A DNA stretch of 64,000 bases from Bog-756 sp963769765. Lineage in GTDB: Bacteria; Actinomycetota; Acidimicrobiia; Acidimicrobiales; RAAP-2. Location: NCBI GenBank assembly GCA_963769765.1, contig CAVYNA010000003.1, forward strand, positions 310,001 to 374,000. Reading direction: 5' to 3'. The notes below the pieces were generated by a model, which saw nothing but the letters and a program-made list of their open reading frames with translations, was not told the DNA's origin and made no database searches. Shown here piece after piece: positions 51,224 to 59,646 of this stretch. The position numbers were made by a program, and so were the translations under genes. The stretch's first letter is position 1; each line of letters opens with the position of its first letter.

Positions 51224-53097
51224 CAGAGAGGACGGTCGGGAAACCCGAGGACGGGTCGGCACCACGCGCGTCGATCGCGTCGACCCTCGCGTTCGTCCGG
51301 CCGGCCGCGGGACGGCTCACGGTCGCCGCGTTGCTCGGTGCCGGGGCGATCGCGGCGGCAATCGGCCTGCTGGCGGTCTCTGCCTGGCTGCTCTCACGTG
51401 CGGCCCTCCACCCCGGCCAGTCGGCACTCGCCCTTGCGATCGTGCTGGTGCAGCTGCTCGCACTCAGCCGTGGGCTGCTGCGCTACGGCGAGCGCCTGGT
51501 CAGCCACGATGCGGCGTTCCGGCTGCTCGGCAGATCGAGGGTGCGCTGCTACCGCCAGCTCGAACGGCTCGCGCCGTCCGGGTTGGTCGCCTTCCGGGAC
51601 GGCGACGTGCTCGCCCGCGTGGTCGGTGACGTCGACTCCCTGCAGGACCTGGTGCTGCGCGTCGTCCAGCCGTTCGCGGTCGCGCTCCTGGTCGGGGTGG
51701 CGACGGTGGCCTTCGTCTGGACGCTCCTCCCTGCGGCCGGGATCGTGCTGCTGGTGGCGCTCGCGCTCGCAGCGACGGTGGTCCCCTGGCTCACCGGCGC
51801 GCTCGCACGGCGCGGTGCGGCCGACGAGGCCGCGGTCCGCGGCGAGCTGGCCGCATCCGTCGCCGACCTGGTCGAAGGCGGTGACGAGCTCGCGGTCTAC
51901 GGCGCGACCGACGTCCAGCTCGCGCACCTCGAAGACCTCGACCGCACGCTCGGCGCTGTCGGCGTGAGCCATGCGAACACCGCGGGTGTCGGCCTCGCCC
52001 TGACGACCCTGTGCACCGGCCTCGCCACCTGGGGGGCGCTGGTGGTCGGTGTCCCGGTCGTGCACGCGGGGCGCCTGTCGGGGGTCTGGCTCGCACCTCT
52101 CGCCCTCATCCCGCTCGCCGCATTCGAGCTCGTCTCGGGCCTGCCCGTCGCGACCCAGACCCTCCAGTCGGCCAGGGAACGCGTCGCCCGGCTCTTCGCC
52201 ATCGACGCGACGCCAGACCCGGTCCCCGAGCCCGCCGCGGCCGTCGATCCACCGGTCCCGCCGGTCGCCGTCGAGGTGCGCGGTCTCACCGTCACCTACC
52301 CCGGGGCCACCCGTCCCGCACTGCGCGGCGTCGATCTCCGACTGGCTCCCGGTCGCCGAGTCGCCGTCGTCGGGAGAAGCGGCGCGGGGAAGTCGACCCT
52401 CGCGTCGGTGCTGGTCGGCTTCGTCCCGGTCGGAGGAGGCGACGTGACGCTCGACGGCGTCCCGGTGGACCTGCTGCGCGGCGACGCGCTCCGCCGCCTG
52501 GTCGGGATGGTCGGGCAGGACGCACACCTCTTCGACACCACGCTTGCGGCCAACCTGCGCATCGGACGCGTCGACGCCACCGATGCCGATCTCTCGGCGG
52601 TACTCGACCGGGTGGGTCTCGGACCCTTCCTCGACGGTCTCCCCGACGGGCTCGCGACGGAGGTCGGGCGATTCGGCACCCGCCTCTCGGGTGGTCAGCG
52701 CCAGCGAATCGCTGTCGCCCGCGGTCTCCTCGCGGACTTCCCCGTGCTGGTGCTCGACGAGCCGGCCGAGCATCTCGACGCCGCGGCAGCCGACGAGCTG
52801 GCCGCGGACCTCCTCACGTGGACCGTGGGACGGTCGACCCTGCTCATCACCCACCGCCTGGCCGGGCTCGAGGCGGTCGACGAGATCGTCGTCCTGGAGG
52901 ACGGCCTGGTGGTCGAACGCGGCTCGCACGACGTGCTCCTCGCGACCGGCGGGACCTACGCGGACCTGTGGTGGAACGAGCGGCGAAACGACCTCGCCCT
53001 CGACGCGTCGGGCACCCCGTCCGGGTCGTGCCACACGCGCCGGAGCCGTCATCGCGACGGGGACGCAGACCGGGACGAACGGAGGGTCGCCTCATGA
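51220..53097 (+). CDS. cydC: Thiol reductant ABC exporter subunit CydC
   Basis: 625-residue partner of CydD: six helices (AAIGLLAVSAWLLSRAALHP, SRGLLRYGERLVSHDAAFRLL), ATPase with VGRSGAGKSTLASVLVG, LSGGQRQRIAVARGL and VLVLDEPAEHLD. Both termini of the gene overlap its neighbours as ATGA, so the four cyd genes are tightly coupled. The C-terminus is an Arg/Asp-rich tail beyond the ATPase. Confidence 0.92.
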   Translation: MTERTVGKPEDGSAPRASIASTLAFVRPAAGRLTVAALLGAGAIAAAIGLLAVSAWLLSRAALHPGQSALALAIVLVQLLALSRGLLRYGERLVSHDAAFRLLGRSRVRCYRQLERLAPSGLVAFRDGDVLARVVGDVDSLQDLVLRVVQPFAVALLVGVATVAFVWTLLPAAGIVLLVALALAATVVPWLTGALARRGAADEAAVRGELAASVADLVEGGDELAVYGATDVQLAHLEDLDRTLGAVGVSHANTAGVGLALTTLCTGLATWGALVVGVPVVHAGRLSGVWLAPLALIPLAAFELVSGLPVATQTLQSARERVARLFAIDATPDPVPEPAAAVDPPVPPVAVEVRGLTVTYPGATRPALRGVDLRLAPGRRVAVVGRSGAGKSTLASVLVGFVPVGGGDVTLDGVPVDLLRGDALRRLVGMVGQDAHLFDTTLAANLRIGRVDATDADLSAVLDRVGLGPFLDGLPDGLATEVGRFGTRLSGGQRQRIAVARGLLADFPVLVLDEPAEHLDAAAADELAADLLTWTVGRSTLLITHRLAGLEAVDEIVVLEDGLVVERGSHDVLLATGGTYADLWWNERRNDLALDASGTPSGSCHTRRSRHRDGDADRDERRVAS

Positions 53098-54500
53098 GCA
53101 CCGATCTCGCCCGATGGCAGTTCGCGACGACCTCCATCTACCACTTCCTCTTCGTCCCCGTCACCATCGGGCTGGCGTTCCTCGTCGCACTGCTCCAGAC
53201 CGCGTGGTACCGCAACGACGACCCGGCCTATCGGCGACTCGCCAGGTTCTTCGGAACCCTGCTCCTCATCAACGTCGCGGTCGGCGTGGTGAGCGGTCTC
53301 GTCCAGGAATTCGAGTTCGGCATGAACTGGTCGGCCTACTCGCGCGAAGTGGGCAACATCTTCGGAGGTCCGCTCGCGATGGAGGGTCTGCTCGCGTTCT
53401 TCCTCGAGTCGACCTTCCTCGGGCTTTGGATCTTCGGATGGGACCGGCTCTCGAAGAAGGTCCACCTGGCGTGCATCTGGCTGGTTGCGGGCGCCACCAT
53501 GCTGTCGGCGGCGTTCATCATGGCCGCCAACTCGTGGATGCAGCACCCGGTCGGCTACGTGCTCGACGCCCAGCACCAGCCGGTTCTGACCGACATCGTC
53601 GCGATCTTCACCAACCCGGTCTTCCTGTGGAGCTACGCCCACGTGCTCCTCGCCTCGTTGGTGACCGGCTCGTTGGTCATGCTCGCCGTCTCCGCGTGGC
53701 AGCTGCGCAAGGGTCGTGCGCCCGAGGCGTTCACCCGCACCGCCACGATCTCGATGGTCGTGCTGATCCCCTCGCTCGTGCTCACGCTCTTCGTCGGCAG
53801 TGAGCTGGGCGTCGTGGAGGGGACCTACCAGCCGATGAAGATCGCCGCGGCCGAGGCCCAGTGGAACACCTGCAGCTCGCACTGCTCGTTCTCGCTCTTC
53901 CAGATCGGCGGAGGTTCCAACGACCAGAACCCGACCAAGATCATCGAGATCCCCGGCTTGTTGTCGGTACTCGCCACCAACCACCTCGACGGGAGCGTCC
54001 AGGGCATCGATCAGCTCCAGGCCCAGGACGTGAAGGAGTACGGACCCGGCAACTACGTGCCCAGCGTGTTCATCCAGTACTGGTCGATGCGGGTCATGGC
54101 CTACCTCGCCGCGATCATGCTCGTCTTCGCCCTCTGGGGCGCCTGGCTGCTCGCGAAGCACCGGTTGGCGCGCTCGAAATGGTTCCTCCGACTGGCCACC
54201 TGGGCGGTACTGGTGCCCTTCGTGATGAACACGGCGGGGTGGATGCTCACCGAGAACGGCCGCCAGCCGTGGATCGTCCAGGGGTTGATGAAGACCGCGG
54301 CGGGCGTCTCGCCCACCGTCAGCTCGGTCGACATCTGGATCTCCCTGGCCGTCTTCGTCGCCGTCTACGCCGTGCTCGGCGCGGCCGACGGTTATCTCAT
54401 GGTCCGCTACGGGCGACGGGACCTCACCACGGACGGCGAGTCGGGTGACGGGCCGTCCGACTCCGGACACACCGACGCCGAGTCGGCGCTCATCTACTAG
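53094..54500 (+). CDS. cydA: Cytochrome bd ubiquinol/menaquinol oxidase subunit I
   Basis: 468-residue oxidase subunit. H17 in IYHFLFVPVTIGLA is the b595-type ligand, His in NSWMQHPVG near residue 152 and a later Met serve heme b558, and GRQPW near residue 389 is the quinol-oxidase signature. The Q-loop is short, as in most non-enterobacterial bd oxidases, and contains two Cys (CSSHC) that could be metal or disulfide related. Gives high-affinity, NO-resistant respiration. Order cydD-C-A-B differs from the common cydABDC. Confidence 0.94.
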   Translation: MSTDLARWQFATTSIYHFLFVPVTIGLAFLVALLQTAWYRNDDPAYRRLARFFGTLLLINVAVGVVSGLVQEFEFGMNWSAYSREVGNIFGGPLAMEGLLAFFLESTFLGLWIFGWDRLSKKVHLACIWLVAGATMLSAAFIMAANSWMQHPVGYVLDAQHQPVLTDIVAIFTNPVFLWSYAHVLLASLVTGSLVMLAVSAWQLRKGRAPEAFTRTATISMVVLIPSLVLTLFVGSELGVVEGTYQPMKIAAAEAQWNTCSSHCSFSLFQIGGGSNDQNPTKIIEIPGLLSVLATNHLDGSVQGIDQLQAQDVKEYGPGNYVPSVFIQYWSMRVMAYLAAIMLVFALWGAWLLAKHRLARSKWFLRLATWAVLVPFVMNTAGWMLTENGRQPWIVQGLMKTAAGVSPTVSSVDIWISLAVFVAVYAVLGAADGYLMVRYGRRDLTTDGESGDGPSDSGHTDAESALIY

Positions 54501-54512
54501 GAGGAGGTCGCC

Positions 54513-55541
54513 GTGCATCTGAGCACGCTGTGGTTCGTGGTCGACGGGATCTTCTGGATCGGGTTCTTCGTCCTGGAGGGATTCGACTTCGGGGTTGGCA
54601 TGTTGCACCCGTTCGTCGGACGCGACGAGACGGAGCGTCGGATCGTCGTCAACTCGATCGGACCGGTGTGGGACGGCAACGAGGTCTGGCTCATCGTGGC
54701 CGGGGCGGTGATCTTCGCAGCGTTCCCCTCGTGGTACGCGACGATGTTCTCGACCTTCTACCTCGCGCTCGTCGTCGTGCTCCTCGCGCTGATGCTGCGA
54801 GGCGTCTCGTTCGAGTACCAGCGCAAGATCGACGACCCGCGATGGCGGGCATTCTTCCGCTGGTCGCTCGTGATCGGCAGCGCGCTGATCCCGCTGCTCA
54901 TCGGGGTGGCTTTCGGGGACATGCTCCACGGCCTGCCCATCGACCAGGCGCACAACTACACCGGCACCTTCTTCGGCCTGTTGACCCCCTTCGGGCTCTA
55001 TACCGGCGTGACCATGGTGGTCGTGTGCCTCCTCATGGGTGCGACGTACCTCAACTTGAAGACCGTCGGGCCGCTGCACGCGCGCGTCGTGCGCCTCTCG
55101 GGCGTGCTCGGTTGGATCGCCGCGGTCGTCGTCTGGGGGTTCGTGACCTGGGCGCATCTCGGCTACGGGAGCGGGTTCGTGCCCAAGCCGACCGAGGCGA
55201 TCGCCGTGCTCGCGACCGTGGCGGCCGCCTGGCTGGCGAGCGGGCGCCACGAGGGCTGGGCGTTCGTCGCAGCCGCGGTCGGGGTCGCCTCGGTGGTCGG
55301 CTCGCTCCTCGCCGAGCTCTATCCGAGGGTCATGGTGTCGACGACGAACGCCGCCTACAGCCTCACCGTCGCGAACACGGCGAGCTCGCCCTACACACTG
55401 AAGGTGATGACCATCGTCGCGGTGATCTTCTTTCCGGTGGTCCTCGTCTACCAGGCGTGGTCGTATCACGTCTTCCGGGGGCGGCTCCGTGCGCCGAGTC
55501 CCGCGGTGGGGGAGCCCGCCGCCGCGGGCGACGCCCCGTGA
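54513..55541 (+). CDS. cydB: Cytochrome bd oxidase subunit II
   Basis: 342-residue membrane protein with eight to nine helices. Characteristic blocks are FFVLEGFDFGVGML, GPVWDGNEVWLIVAGA and FAAFPSWYATMFSTFYLAL. GTG start at 54513 follows AGGAGG. Last gene of the cyd operon; it converges on the acetyltransferase gene with 10 bases between. Confidence 0.94.
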   Translation: MHLSTLWFVVDGIFWIGFFVLEGFDFGVGMLHPFVGRDETERRIVVNSIGPVWDGNEVWLIVAGAVIFAAFPSWYATMFSTFYLALVVVLLALMLRGVSFEYQRKIDDPRWRAFFRWSLVIGSALIPLLIGVAFGDMLHGLPIDQAHNYTGTFFGLLTPFGLYTGVTMVVVCLLMGATYLNLKTVGPLHARVVRLSGVLGWIAAVVVWGFVTWAHLGYGSGFVPKPTEAIAVLATVAAAWLASGRHEGWAFVAAAVGVASVVGSLLAELYPRVMVSTTNAAYSLTVANTASSPYTLKVMTIVAVIFFPVVLVYQAWSYHVFRGRLRAPSPAVGEPAAAGDAP

Positions 55542-55551
55542 CCCCCCGTGT

Positions 55552-56184
55552 TCAGGAAGTCTCACCCGCCGCACGCCGCGCCTGCGCGGCGCGATCGTGA
55601 CGGGAGGCGCGCGACCGCCGGTAGGTCTCGTCGGGCCGGATCGGGAAGCGGACCGTCACGGTTCCCTCGGCCGAGGCAGTGGTCACGGCGAATCCCGAGT
55701 GCGCGAAGACTGACAGCATGTCGTGGTTCTCGCTCAGGGTCTGGGCGGTGAAGACCGTGATGCCGTTGGTCCATGCGGCCTCCGCGAGGGACTCGAGCAG
55801 GAGGGTCCCGATCCCATGGTGCTGATACTCGTCGACGACCACGAAGGCGACTTCGGCCTCGGTCGTCCCCGGGGCACGCTCGTACCGTCCGACCGCCACC
55901 AGCTCGCCCCCGTCGGAGGCGACGAAGGCCATGCGGTTCACGTAATCGACGGTGGTGAAGCGGCTGACCTCCTTCGGGGTCAGCGCCAGGTGCATGAAGA
56001 AGAAGCGCCGGTAGATCGATCGTGTCGAGAGGCGTCCGTGGAATGCGACAAGTCCGTCCGCGTCGTCCGGTCGGATCGGCCGGACGCGCACGACCGTCCC
56101 CACCTTCGTGACCGCGTCCCGCTCGAGCTCGGCCGGATACCGGACCGTCGGTGGCTGCACCTCCGACCGCCCGGGATCGCCCAT
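55552..56184 (-). CDS. GNAT family N-acetyltransferase
   Basis: 210-residue acyl-CoA transferase. The acetyl-CoA loop is VVDEYQHHGIGTLLLESLAEAA (Q/R-x-x-G-x-G/A type), preceded by EAEVAFVV. The N-terminus RVRPIRPDDADGLVAFH is typical. It lies 41 bases downstream of the universal stress gene on the same strand and so is probably the third gene of that DosR-box operon. Related actinobacterial enzymes modify enzymes or USPs in response to signals, but no regulatory domain is visible. Confidence 0.85.
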   Translation of the reverse strand: MGDPGRSEVQPPTVRYPAELERDAVTKVGTVVRVRPIRPDDADGLVAFHGRLSTRSIYRRFFFMHLALTPKEVSRFTTVDYVNRMAFVASDGGELVAVGRYERAPGTTEAEVAFVVVDEYQHHGIGTLLLESLAEAAWTNGITVFTAQTLSENHDMLSVFAHSGFAVTTASAEGTVTVRFPIRPDETYRRSRASRHDRAAQARRAAGETS

Positions 56185-56225
56185 CGACCGATGCTACGGC
56201 GAAGGCAAGCGGCCGGATCGGCGGT

Positions 56226-57131
56226 TCAGGCGGTGGCGGCGAGGCGGTCCTCGCCGACCGGTCGCCGGACGACGACCACTGGACACGGCGCGTGGTCGGC
56301 GCACTGGCGGGCCACCGAACCGAGGAGCAGGGCCCGCCAGCCTCCGCCGCCTCGGGCGCCCACCACGAGGAGGTCCGCACCGCGGCTCGCCTCGAGCAGG
56401 ACGGAGACCGGGCTGCCCTGAGAGGCGACCGCCTCGAAGGGGACGGTCGGATCGAATGCCTTCGCCACATTGCCCGCTTCATCGGCGACCACGTGGGCGG
56501 CCTCGTCGTACGGGTCTGGCGGCCCCGTCACGACCGAGCTCGCCGTCGGTTCGTGCCACCCGTGGATCGCATCGACCCGCGCACGACGGGTCTGTGCCTC
56601 GGCGAGGCCCCAGCGCAGCGCTTCGAACGATCCCGGCGATCCGTCGATCCCCACGACGATGCGGCCGCCCGCGCGGAGGGGCGCGGGATCGTCCTCGTCA
56701 GAGTGCACGACGACCACCGGGCACATCCCGTGCTCGACGCACTGGTGGCTGACCGACCCGAGCAGGAGTCCCGTGAATCCGCCCACCCCCCGTGCACCGA
56801 CCACCAACAGGTCGGCTCCGCGGCTCGCTTCGATCAGCCCGGGTGCACCGGCACGTTCGACGCACTCGCCCCGGACGACCACGGAAGGGTGCCTGGTCGC
56901 GACCAGCCCTACCGCGTCCTCGACCGCCGCCTCGAAGGGGAGCTCGTCGTGCCCGCCCTCCGGGTACCAACCGGGCACACCTCTCGGCCGCCCGGTCCCT
57001 GCGTAGACGACCCGGAGCACCGAGCCCCGCAGCTTGGCCTCGTCCGCGGCCCACTTGACGGCCGAACGGGCGTGGTCGGAGCCGTCGATGCCGACCACGA
57101 CAGTCGTCTCGACGTCCGAGTGGATCGTCAC
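56226..57131 (-). CDS. Universal stress protein, two Usp domains
   Basis: 301-residue tandem UspA protein. Each half has a VVGIDGS start and the ATP-binding motif G-x2-G-x9-G-S: GARGVGGFTGLLLGSVS (near residue 115) and GARGGGGWRALLLGSVA (near residue 262). Tandem ATP-binding Usps are the hallmark of DosR regulons in mycobacteria (for example Rv1996, Rv2623). The GTG start overlaps the stop of a 49-codon gene. A DosR-like box stands upstream. Confidence 0.92.
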   Translation of the reverse strand: MTIHSDVETTVVVGIDGSDHARSAVKWAADEAKLRGSVLRVVYAGTGRPRGVPGWYPEGGHDELPFEAAVEDAVGLVATRHPSVVVRGECVERAGAPGLIEASRGADLLVVGARGVGGFTGLLLGSVSHQCVEHGMCPVVVVHSDEDDPAPLRAGGRIVVGIDGSPGSFEALRWGLAEAQTRRARVDAIHGWHEPTASSVVTGPPDPYDEAAHVVADEAGNVAKAFDPTVPFEAVASQGSPVSVLLEASRGADLLVVGARGGGGWRALLLGSVARQCADHAPCPVVVVRRPVGEDRLAATA

Positions 57132-57277
57132 AGCATGGAGTCCAGGGTGCCGTCACGCAGCTTGGCGATCTCGGCGGCCGTGAACGCGATGTCCTCGATG
57201 CAGTACGGGTTGAGCGACGACTTCATGGAACGGTTCGACCTCGGTTCCGTCCCCCTGTGCTCCGTGATCCGGCGCAT
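57128..57277 (-). CDS. 49-residue small protein coupled to the universal stress gene
   Basis: MRRITEHRGTEPRSNRSMKS start and a C-terminal helix-like CIEDIAFTAAEIAKLRDG. AAGGAGG seven bases before the ATG makes translation likely; the stop overlaps the universal stress GTG as GTGA. No family is recognised. An inner ATG gives a 32-residue form. It may mainly serve to load ribosomes for the downstream gene. Confidence 0.6.
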   Translation of the reverse strand: MRRITEHRGTEPRSNRSMKSSLNPYCIEDIAFTAAEIAKLRDGTLDSML

Positions 57278-57317
57278 GGTCTCCTCCTTGCCTCGCGGTG
57301 AGCTCCGTCTGCTCCCA

Positions 57318-57360
57318 ATTGCAGTCCCGAGAGCGGTTCGGTCATAGGGCCGAAGGTCAT
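57318..57360 (-). promoter_or_regulatory. DosR-like box and -10 for the universal stress operon
   Basis: ATGACCTTCGGCCCT on the minus strand (57346-57360), 22 bases, TGCAAT (57318-57323). The surrounding TAGGGCCGAAGGTCATCGC (plus strand) is identical over 19 bases to 49332-49350. The rest of 57361-57497 contains only a weaker GATGTCGGCGGGCCG before CAACAT. Confidence 0.62.
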
Positions 57361-57497
57361 CGCCGCGAAGAACTCGCACCGACCCCTGTACGGCGGGGCC
57401 TCGAGCGGTCATCATGGTGGAACGGCCGATGTCGGCGGGCCGCAGCCGGTCGGTCGGGCAGTTGCAACATGGGGGCGGCTCCAAGAAGGAGACGACG

Positions 57498-57905
57498 ATG
57501 GCACTGGAGGTCCCGGAGAGGCCGGAGGCGATCCGTGAGGGGCCCGTTGCGGCACCCGCAAGCGAGTCGGCACGCCGCCTGGACCGGCTCGCGCCGCTCA
57601 TCCACGAGCTGGTCGCCTGGGATCTCGTGTACCGAACGGACGCCGGCGAGTTCGTTCTCCACGACGACGTCCAGCACCGCCTCGCCGAGCTCACCGCCCT
57701 GCGGCACCAACCGGCGGCGCAGCTGTATATCGGCAGGCTGTGTCAGCGATGTGGCACCGTCGGTGTCACCCGCCTGCTCGACGGCGTCCACGTGTGCTCC
57801 GCATGCTCGCTCGCGGAGCGGGCCGAGCCGGCGCTCCCGGTCGAGCCCGATCCGTCCCCGACGCGCCCCGAAACGCGATCGCGCTGGCACCGCAAAGCGG
57901 GCTGA
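57498..57905 (+). CDS. Hypothetical zinc-ribbon protein
   Basis: 135-residue soluble protein. The N-terminal two thirds look helical (RRLDRLAPLIHELVAWDLVY, DDVQHRLAELTALRHQP); then CQRCG and CSAC, separated by 15 residues, form a likely zinc ribbon, and the tail is Pro/Arg-rich. AAGGAG precedes the ATG. It is divergent from the universal stress operon and upstream of other small genes, so it probably belongs to the same regulon. No known family. Confidence 0.65.
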   Translation: MALEVPERPEAIREGPVAAPASESARRLDRLAPLIHELVAWDLVYRTDAGEFVLHDDVQHRLAELTALRHQPAAQLYIGRLCQRCGTVGVTRLLDGVHVCSACSLAERAEPALPVEPDPSPTRPETRSRWHRKAG

Positions 57906-57945
57906 GCCGGAACCGGCGGAGGCACTGCCGACACCGCTTCCCCTC

Positions 57946-57988
57946 GGGACGTTCGGCCCTACCCCGGTCAACGCCGGTGGCACACCGT
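57946..57988 (+). promoter_or_regulatory. DosR-like box and -10 for the 58020 gene
   Basis: GGGACGTTCGGCCCT (57946-57960), 22 bases, CACCGT (57983-57988). Start of the next gene is 31 bases further with a strong ribosome site. Confidence 0.55.
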
Positions 57989-58019
57989 GGACGCAGAGAG
58001 CGTTCAAAGGAGGTGCACC

Positions 58020-58364
58020 ATGCTCGAGACCGAACGAGAAGGCATCGACGCCGACCGCGGCGACGAGGCACGCCATGAGCTCGTCGACAACGTAGGGCGC
58101 GCGCTCGACGAGGTGCGGTCGCGGATCGACGAGCTCCTGGTCCGGGTGGACCTCGCCAGCCTCGACGTCCGCGACGAGCTGCGCGTCCGCATCAATTCTG
58201 CGGAGAGCGCCTACCTCACGGCTCGAAAGCGCCTCGGCGAGGCCCGCAACGACACGTCCCAGGACCTCCGCGGCCTGCGCCGCTCGCTCGACCAGCTGCT
58301 CGGCGATCTGCGCGGCGCGCTCGAGGGGGTCGAGCGCGTGGTCCGACAGCGCACACGCTCGTAA
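58020..58364 (+). CDS. Coiled-coil hypothetical protein
   Basis: 114 residues, almost entirely helical with heptad-like charge patterns (ALDEVRSRIDELLVRVDLAS, RSLDQLLGDLRGALEGVERV). AAAGGAGGT seven bases before the ATG is one of the strongest ribosome sites in the window. Small acidic helical proteins are common in DosR-type regulons, but no family is recognised. Confidence 0.65.
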   Translation: MLETEREGIDADRGDEARHELVDNVGRALDEVRSRIDELLVRVDLASLDVRDELRVRINSAESAYLTARKRLGEARNDTSQDLRGLRRSLDQLLGDLRGALEGVERVVRQRTRS

Positions 58365-58372
58365 CCGGGGCG

Positions 58373-58819
58373 ATGTCGTGGGACGCCGGCTCGGCTGCCA
58401 CCGCTGAGGGACGAACGACCGGGACGGGACGCATGCCGACCGACTCGATGTACACGAAACTGCTCGACGCCGCACTGCGCGAACCGACCGGTGCGGACGA
58501 CAGCGCCGCCGAGGCGAATACCGACGACCTCCTCGCGGAGGTGCTCAGGCGCAGGCGGCAGATGAGGGCGAGCCAACCGGCTCCCGCGGGTTCGGGGTGG
58601 GCCGCAGGGGCGGTGGCTGACCAGGTCGCCTACGACGCCGCGCTGATCCGTCTGGCGCGGATGCTCGGGATCGGGTGCGACGTCGGTCGGTTCGCGACGC
58701 CCGAGCACGAGCGTTCGACACTCGAGGCCCGGCTCGCCGAGCGCGGCTTCCGTCTCGACGCACTCGAGGGCGAAGGCGAGCTCATCCCCTGGCCGACCGC
58801 CGAGGCGCCGGAGCGCTGA
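58373..58819 (+). CDS. Hypothetical protein
   Basis: 148 residues, or 128 from the ATG at 58433. The core DQVAYDAALIRLARMLGIGC and HERSTLEARLAERGFRLDAL looks like a small helical domain with no family I know. It follows the coiled-coil gene by 8 bases. Its stop lies in a 17-bp tandem repeat shared with the end of the converging regulator gene. Confidence 0.6.
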   Translation: MSWDAGSAATAEGRTTGTGRMPTDSMYTKLLDAALREPTGADDSAAEANTDDLLAEVLRRRRQMRASQPAPAGSGWAAGAVADQVAYDAALIRLARMLGIGCDVGRFATPEHERSTLEARLAERGFRLDALEGEGELIPWPTAEAPER

Positions 58820-58846
58820 TCAAGTGCCGGCGCTGATCAAGTGCCG
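58813..58846. repeat. 17-bp tandem duplication spanning two convergent stops
   Basis: GCGCTGATCAAGTGCCG occurs twice (58813-58829, 58830-58846). Each copy holds TGATCA, a palindrome that supplies TGA on both strands: the first copy ends the plus-strand gene, the second ends the DosR-like gene. Confidence 0.85.
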
Positions 58847-59508
58847 GTCTGGTCGTTGCGGAGCGCCTGCGCCGAGCGCTCTGCAACCCGCGTCGCGTAG
58901 GTCGCCGCCTGAGTGCGGCGCTCCATACCGAGCTTCGAGAGCAAGTTGGAGACGTAGTTCTTCACCGTCTTCTCCGCGAGGTACATGGTTTCCGCAATTT
59001 GCCGATTGGTCTGCCCGTCCGCGATGAGATCGAGGATCCGGCGCTCCTGAGACGTCAGGCCCGCGAGCAGCGGATCCTCCTCGGAGCCCGTCCGCAGACG
59101 CTCGAGCACCCGTTCGGTCAGTGCCGGGTCGAGCAGTGTCTCGCCGGACGCGACCCGCCGCACATCCGCGACCAGGTCCGATCCCCCGACCTGCTTGAGC
59201 ACGTATCCCGCAGCGCCGGCCATGATCGAGGCGAAGAGGGCGTCGTCGTCGGCGTACGAGGTCAGCATCAAACAGGCGATCCCGGGGAACTTCGAACGGA
59301 TCTCGCGGCAGACCTCGACGCCGCTCCCGTCGGGGAGCCGGACGTCGAGAACCGCGACGTCCGGTTGGGTCGGTGGGATCCGAGAGAGCGCCTCGGCCAC
59401 GGAAGCGGCCTCGCCGACCACCTCGATGTCGTCTGCGGCCTCGAGCAACGACCGGAGACCGGTGCGCACGACCTCGTGGTCGTCGAGCAGGAACACGCCG
59501 ATGCTCAT
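58837..59508 (-). CDS. DosR/DevR-like response regulator
   Basis: 223-residue NarL-type regulator. Phosphoacceptor D55 in PDVAVLDVRLPDGSG, acidic pocket LLDDHE, switch Lys in YVLKQVGG. The helix-turn-helix (LTSQERRILDLIADGQTNRQ, LAEKTVKNYVSNLLSKL, GMERRTQAA) is close to mycobacterial DosR, including K-T-V-K-N of the recognition helix. ATG at 59508 has GAGGAGG eight bases upstream. Divergent from a GAF histidine kinase and flanked by operons with DosR-like boxes, so it is their probable activator. Confidence 0.88.
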   Translation of the reverse strand: MSIGVFLLDDHEVVRTGLRSLLEAADDIEVVGEAASVAEALSRIPPTQPDVAVLDVRLPDGSGVEVCREIRSKFPGIACLMLTSYADDDALFASIMAGAAGYVLKQVGGSDLVADVRRVASGETLLDPALTERVLERLRTGSEEDPLLAGLTSQERRILDLIADGQTNRQIAETMYLAEKTVKNYVSNLLSKLGMERRTQAATYATRVAERSAQALRNDQTGT

Positions 59509-59629
59509 CGGAACGACCTCCTCACTCGATCTGGCCTCGGCGTCCCGTGGTCGTCGCACACGATCGCGACGATCGCGTCGCGGCCCACGTCCCGTCGGGG
59601 CTGTACCTGTGGACGACCTCTATGAACAG

Positions 59630-59642
59630 GACTAGCCTAGTC
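59630..59642. promoter_or_regulatory. Palindrome over the -10 of the GAF kinase gene
   Basis: GACTAG-C-CTAGTC, perfect 6-base arms. It contains TAGCCT (59633-59638), a -10 placed 5 or 8 bases before GTG 59644 or ATG 59647. A protein bound here would block the kinase promoter. Confidence 0.5.
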
Positions 59643-59646
59643 AGTG

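Noticed and set aside
57428..57470. GATGTCGGCGGGCCG before CAACAT as a box for the zinc-ribbon gene
   Set aside because: Only about half of the positions match and the spacing is 21-22 depending on alignment; too weak to call.
58408..58421. GGGACGAACGACCG as a sixth DosR-like box
   Set aside because: It lies inside or 12 bases before the gene start with no -10 at the standard 22-base distance.
59584..59597. CGGGACGTGGGCCG (minus strand) as an autoregulatory box of the DosR-like gene
   Set aside because: One base too short between half-sites and no -10 at the expected spacing.
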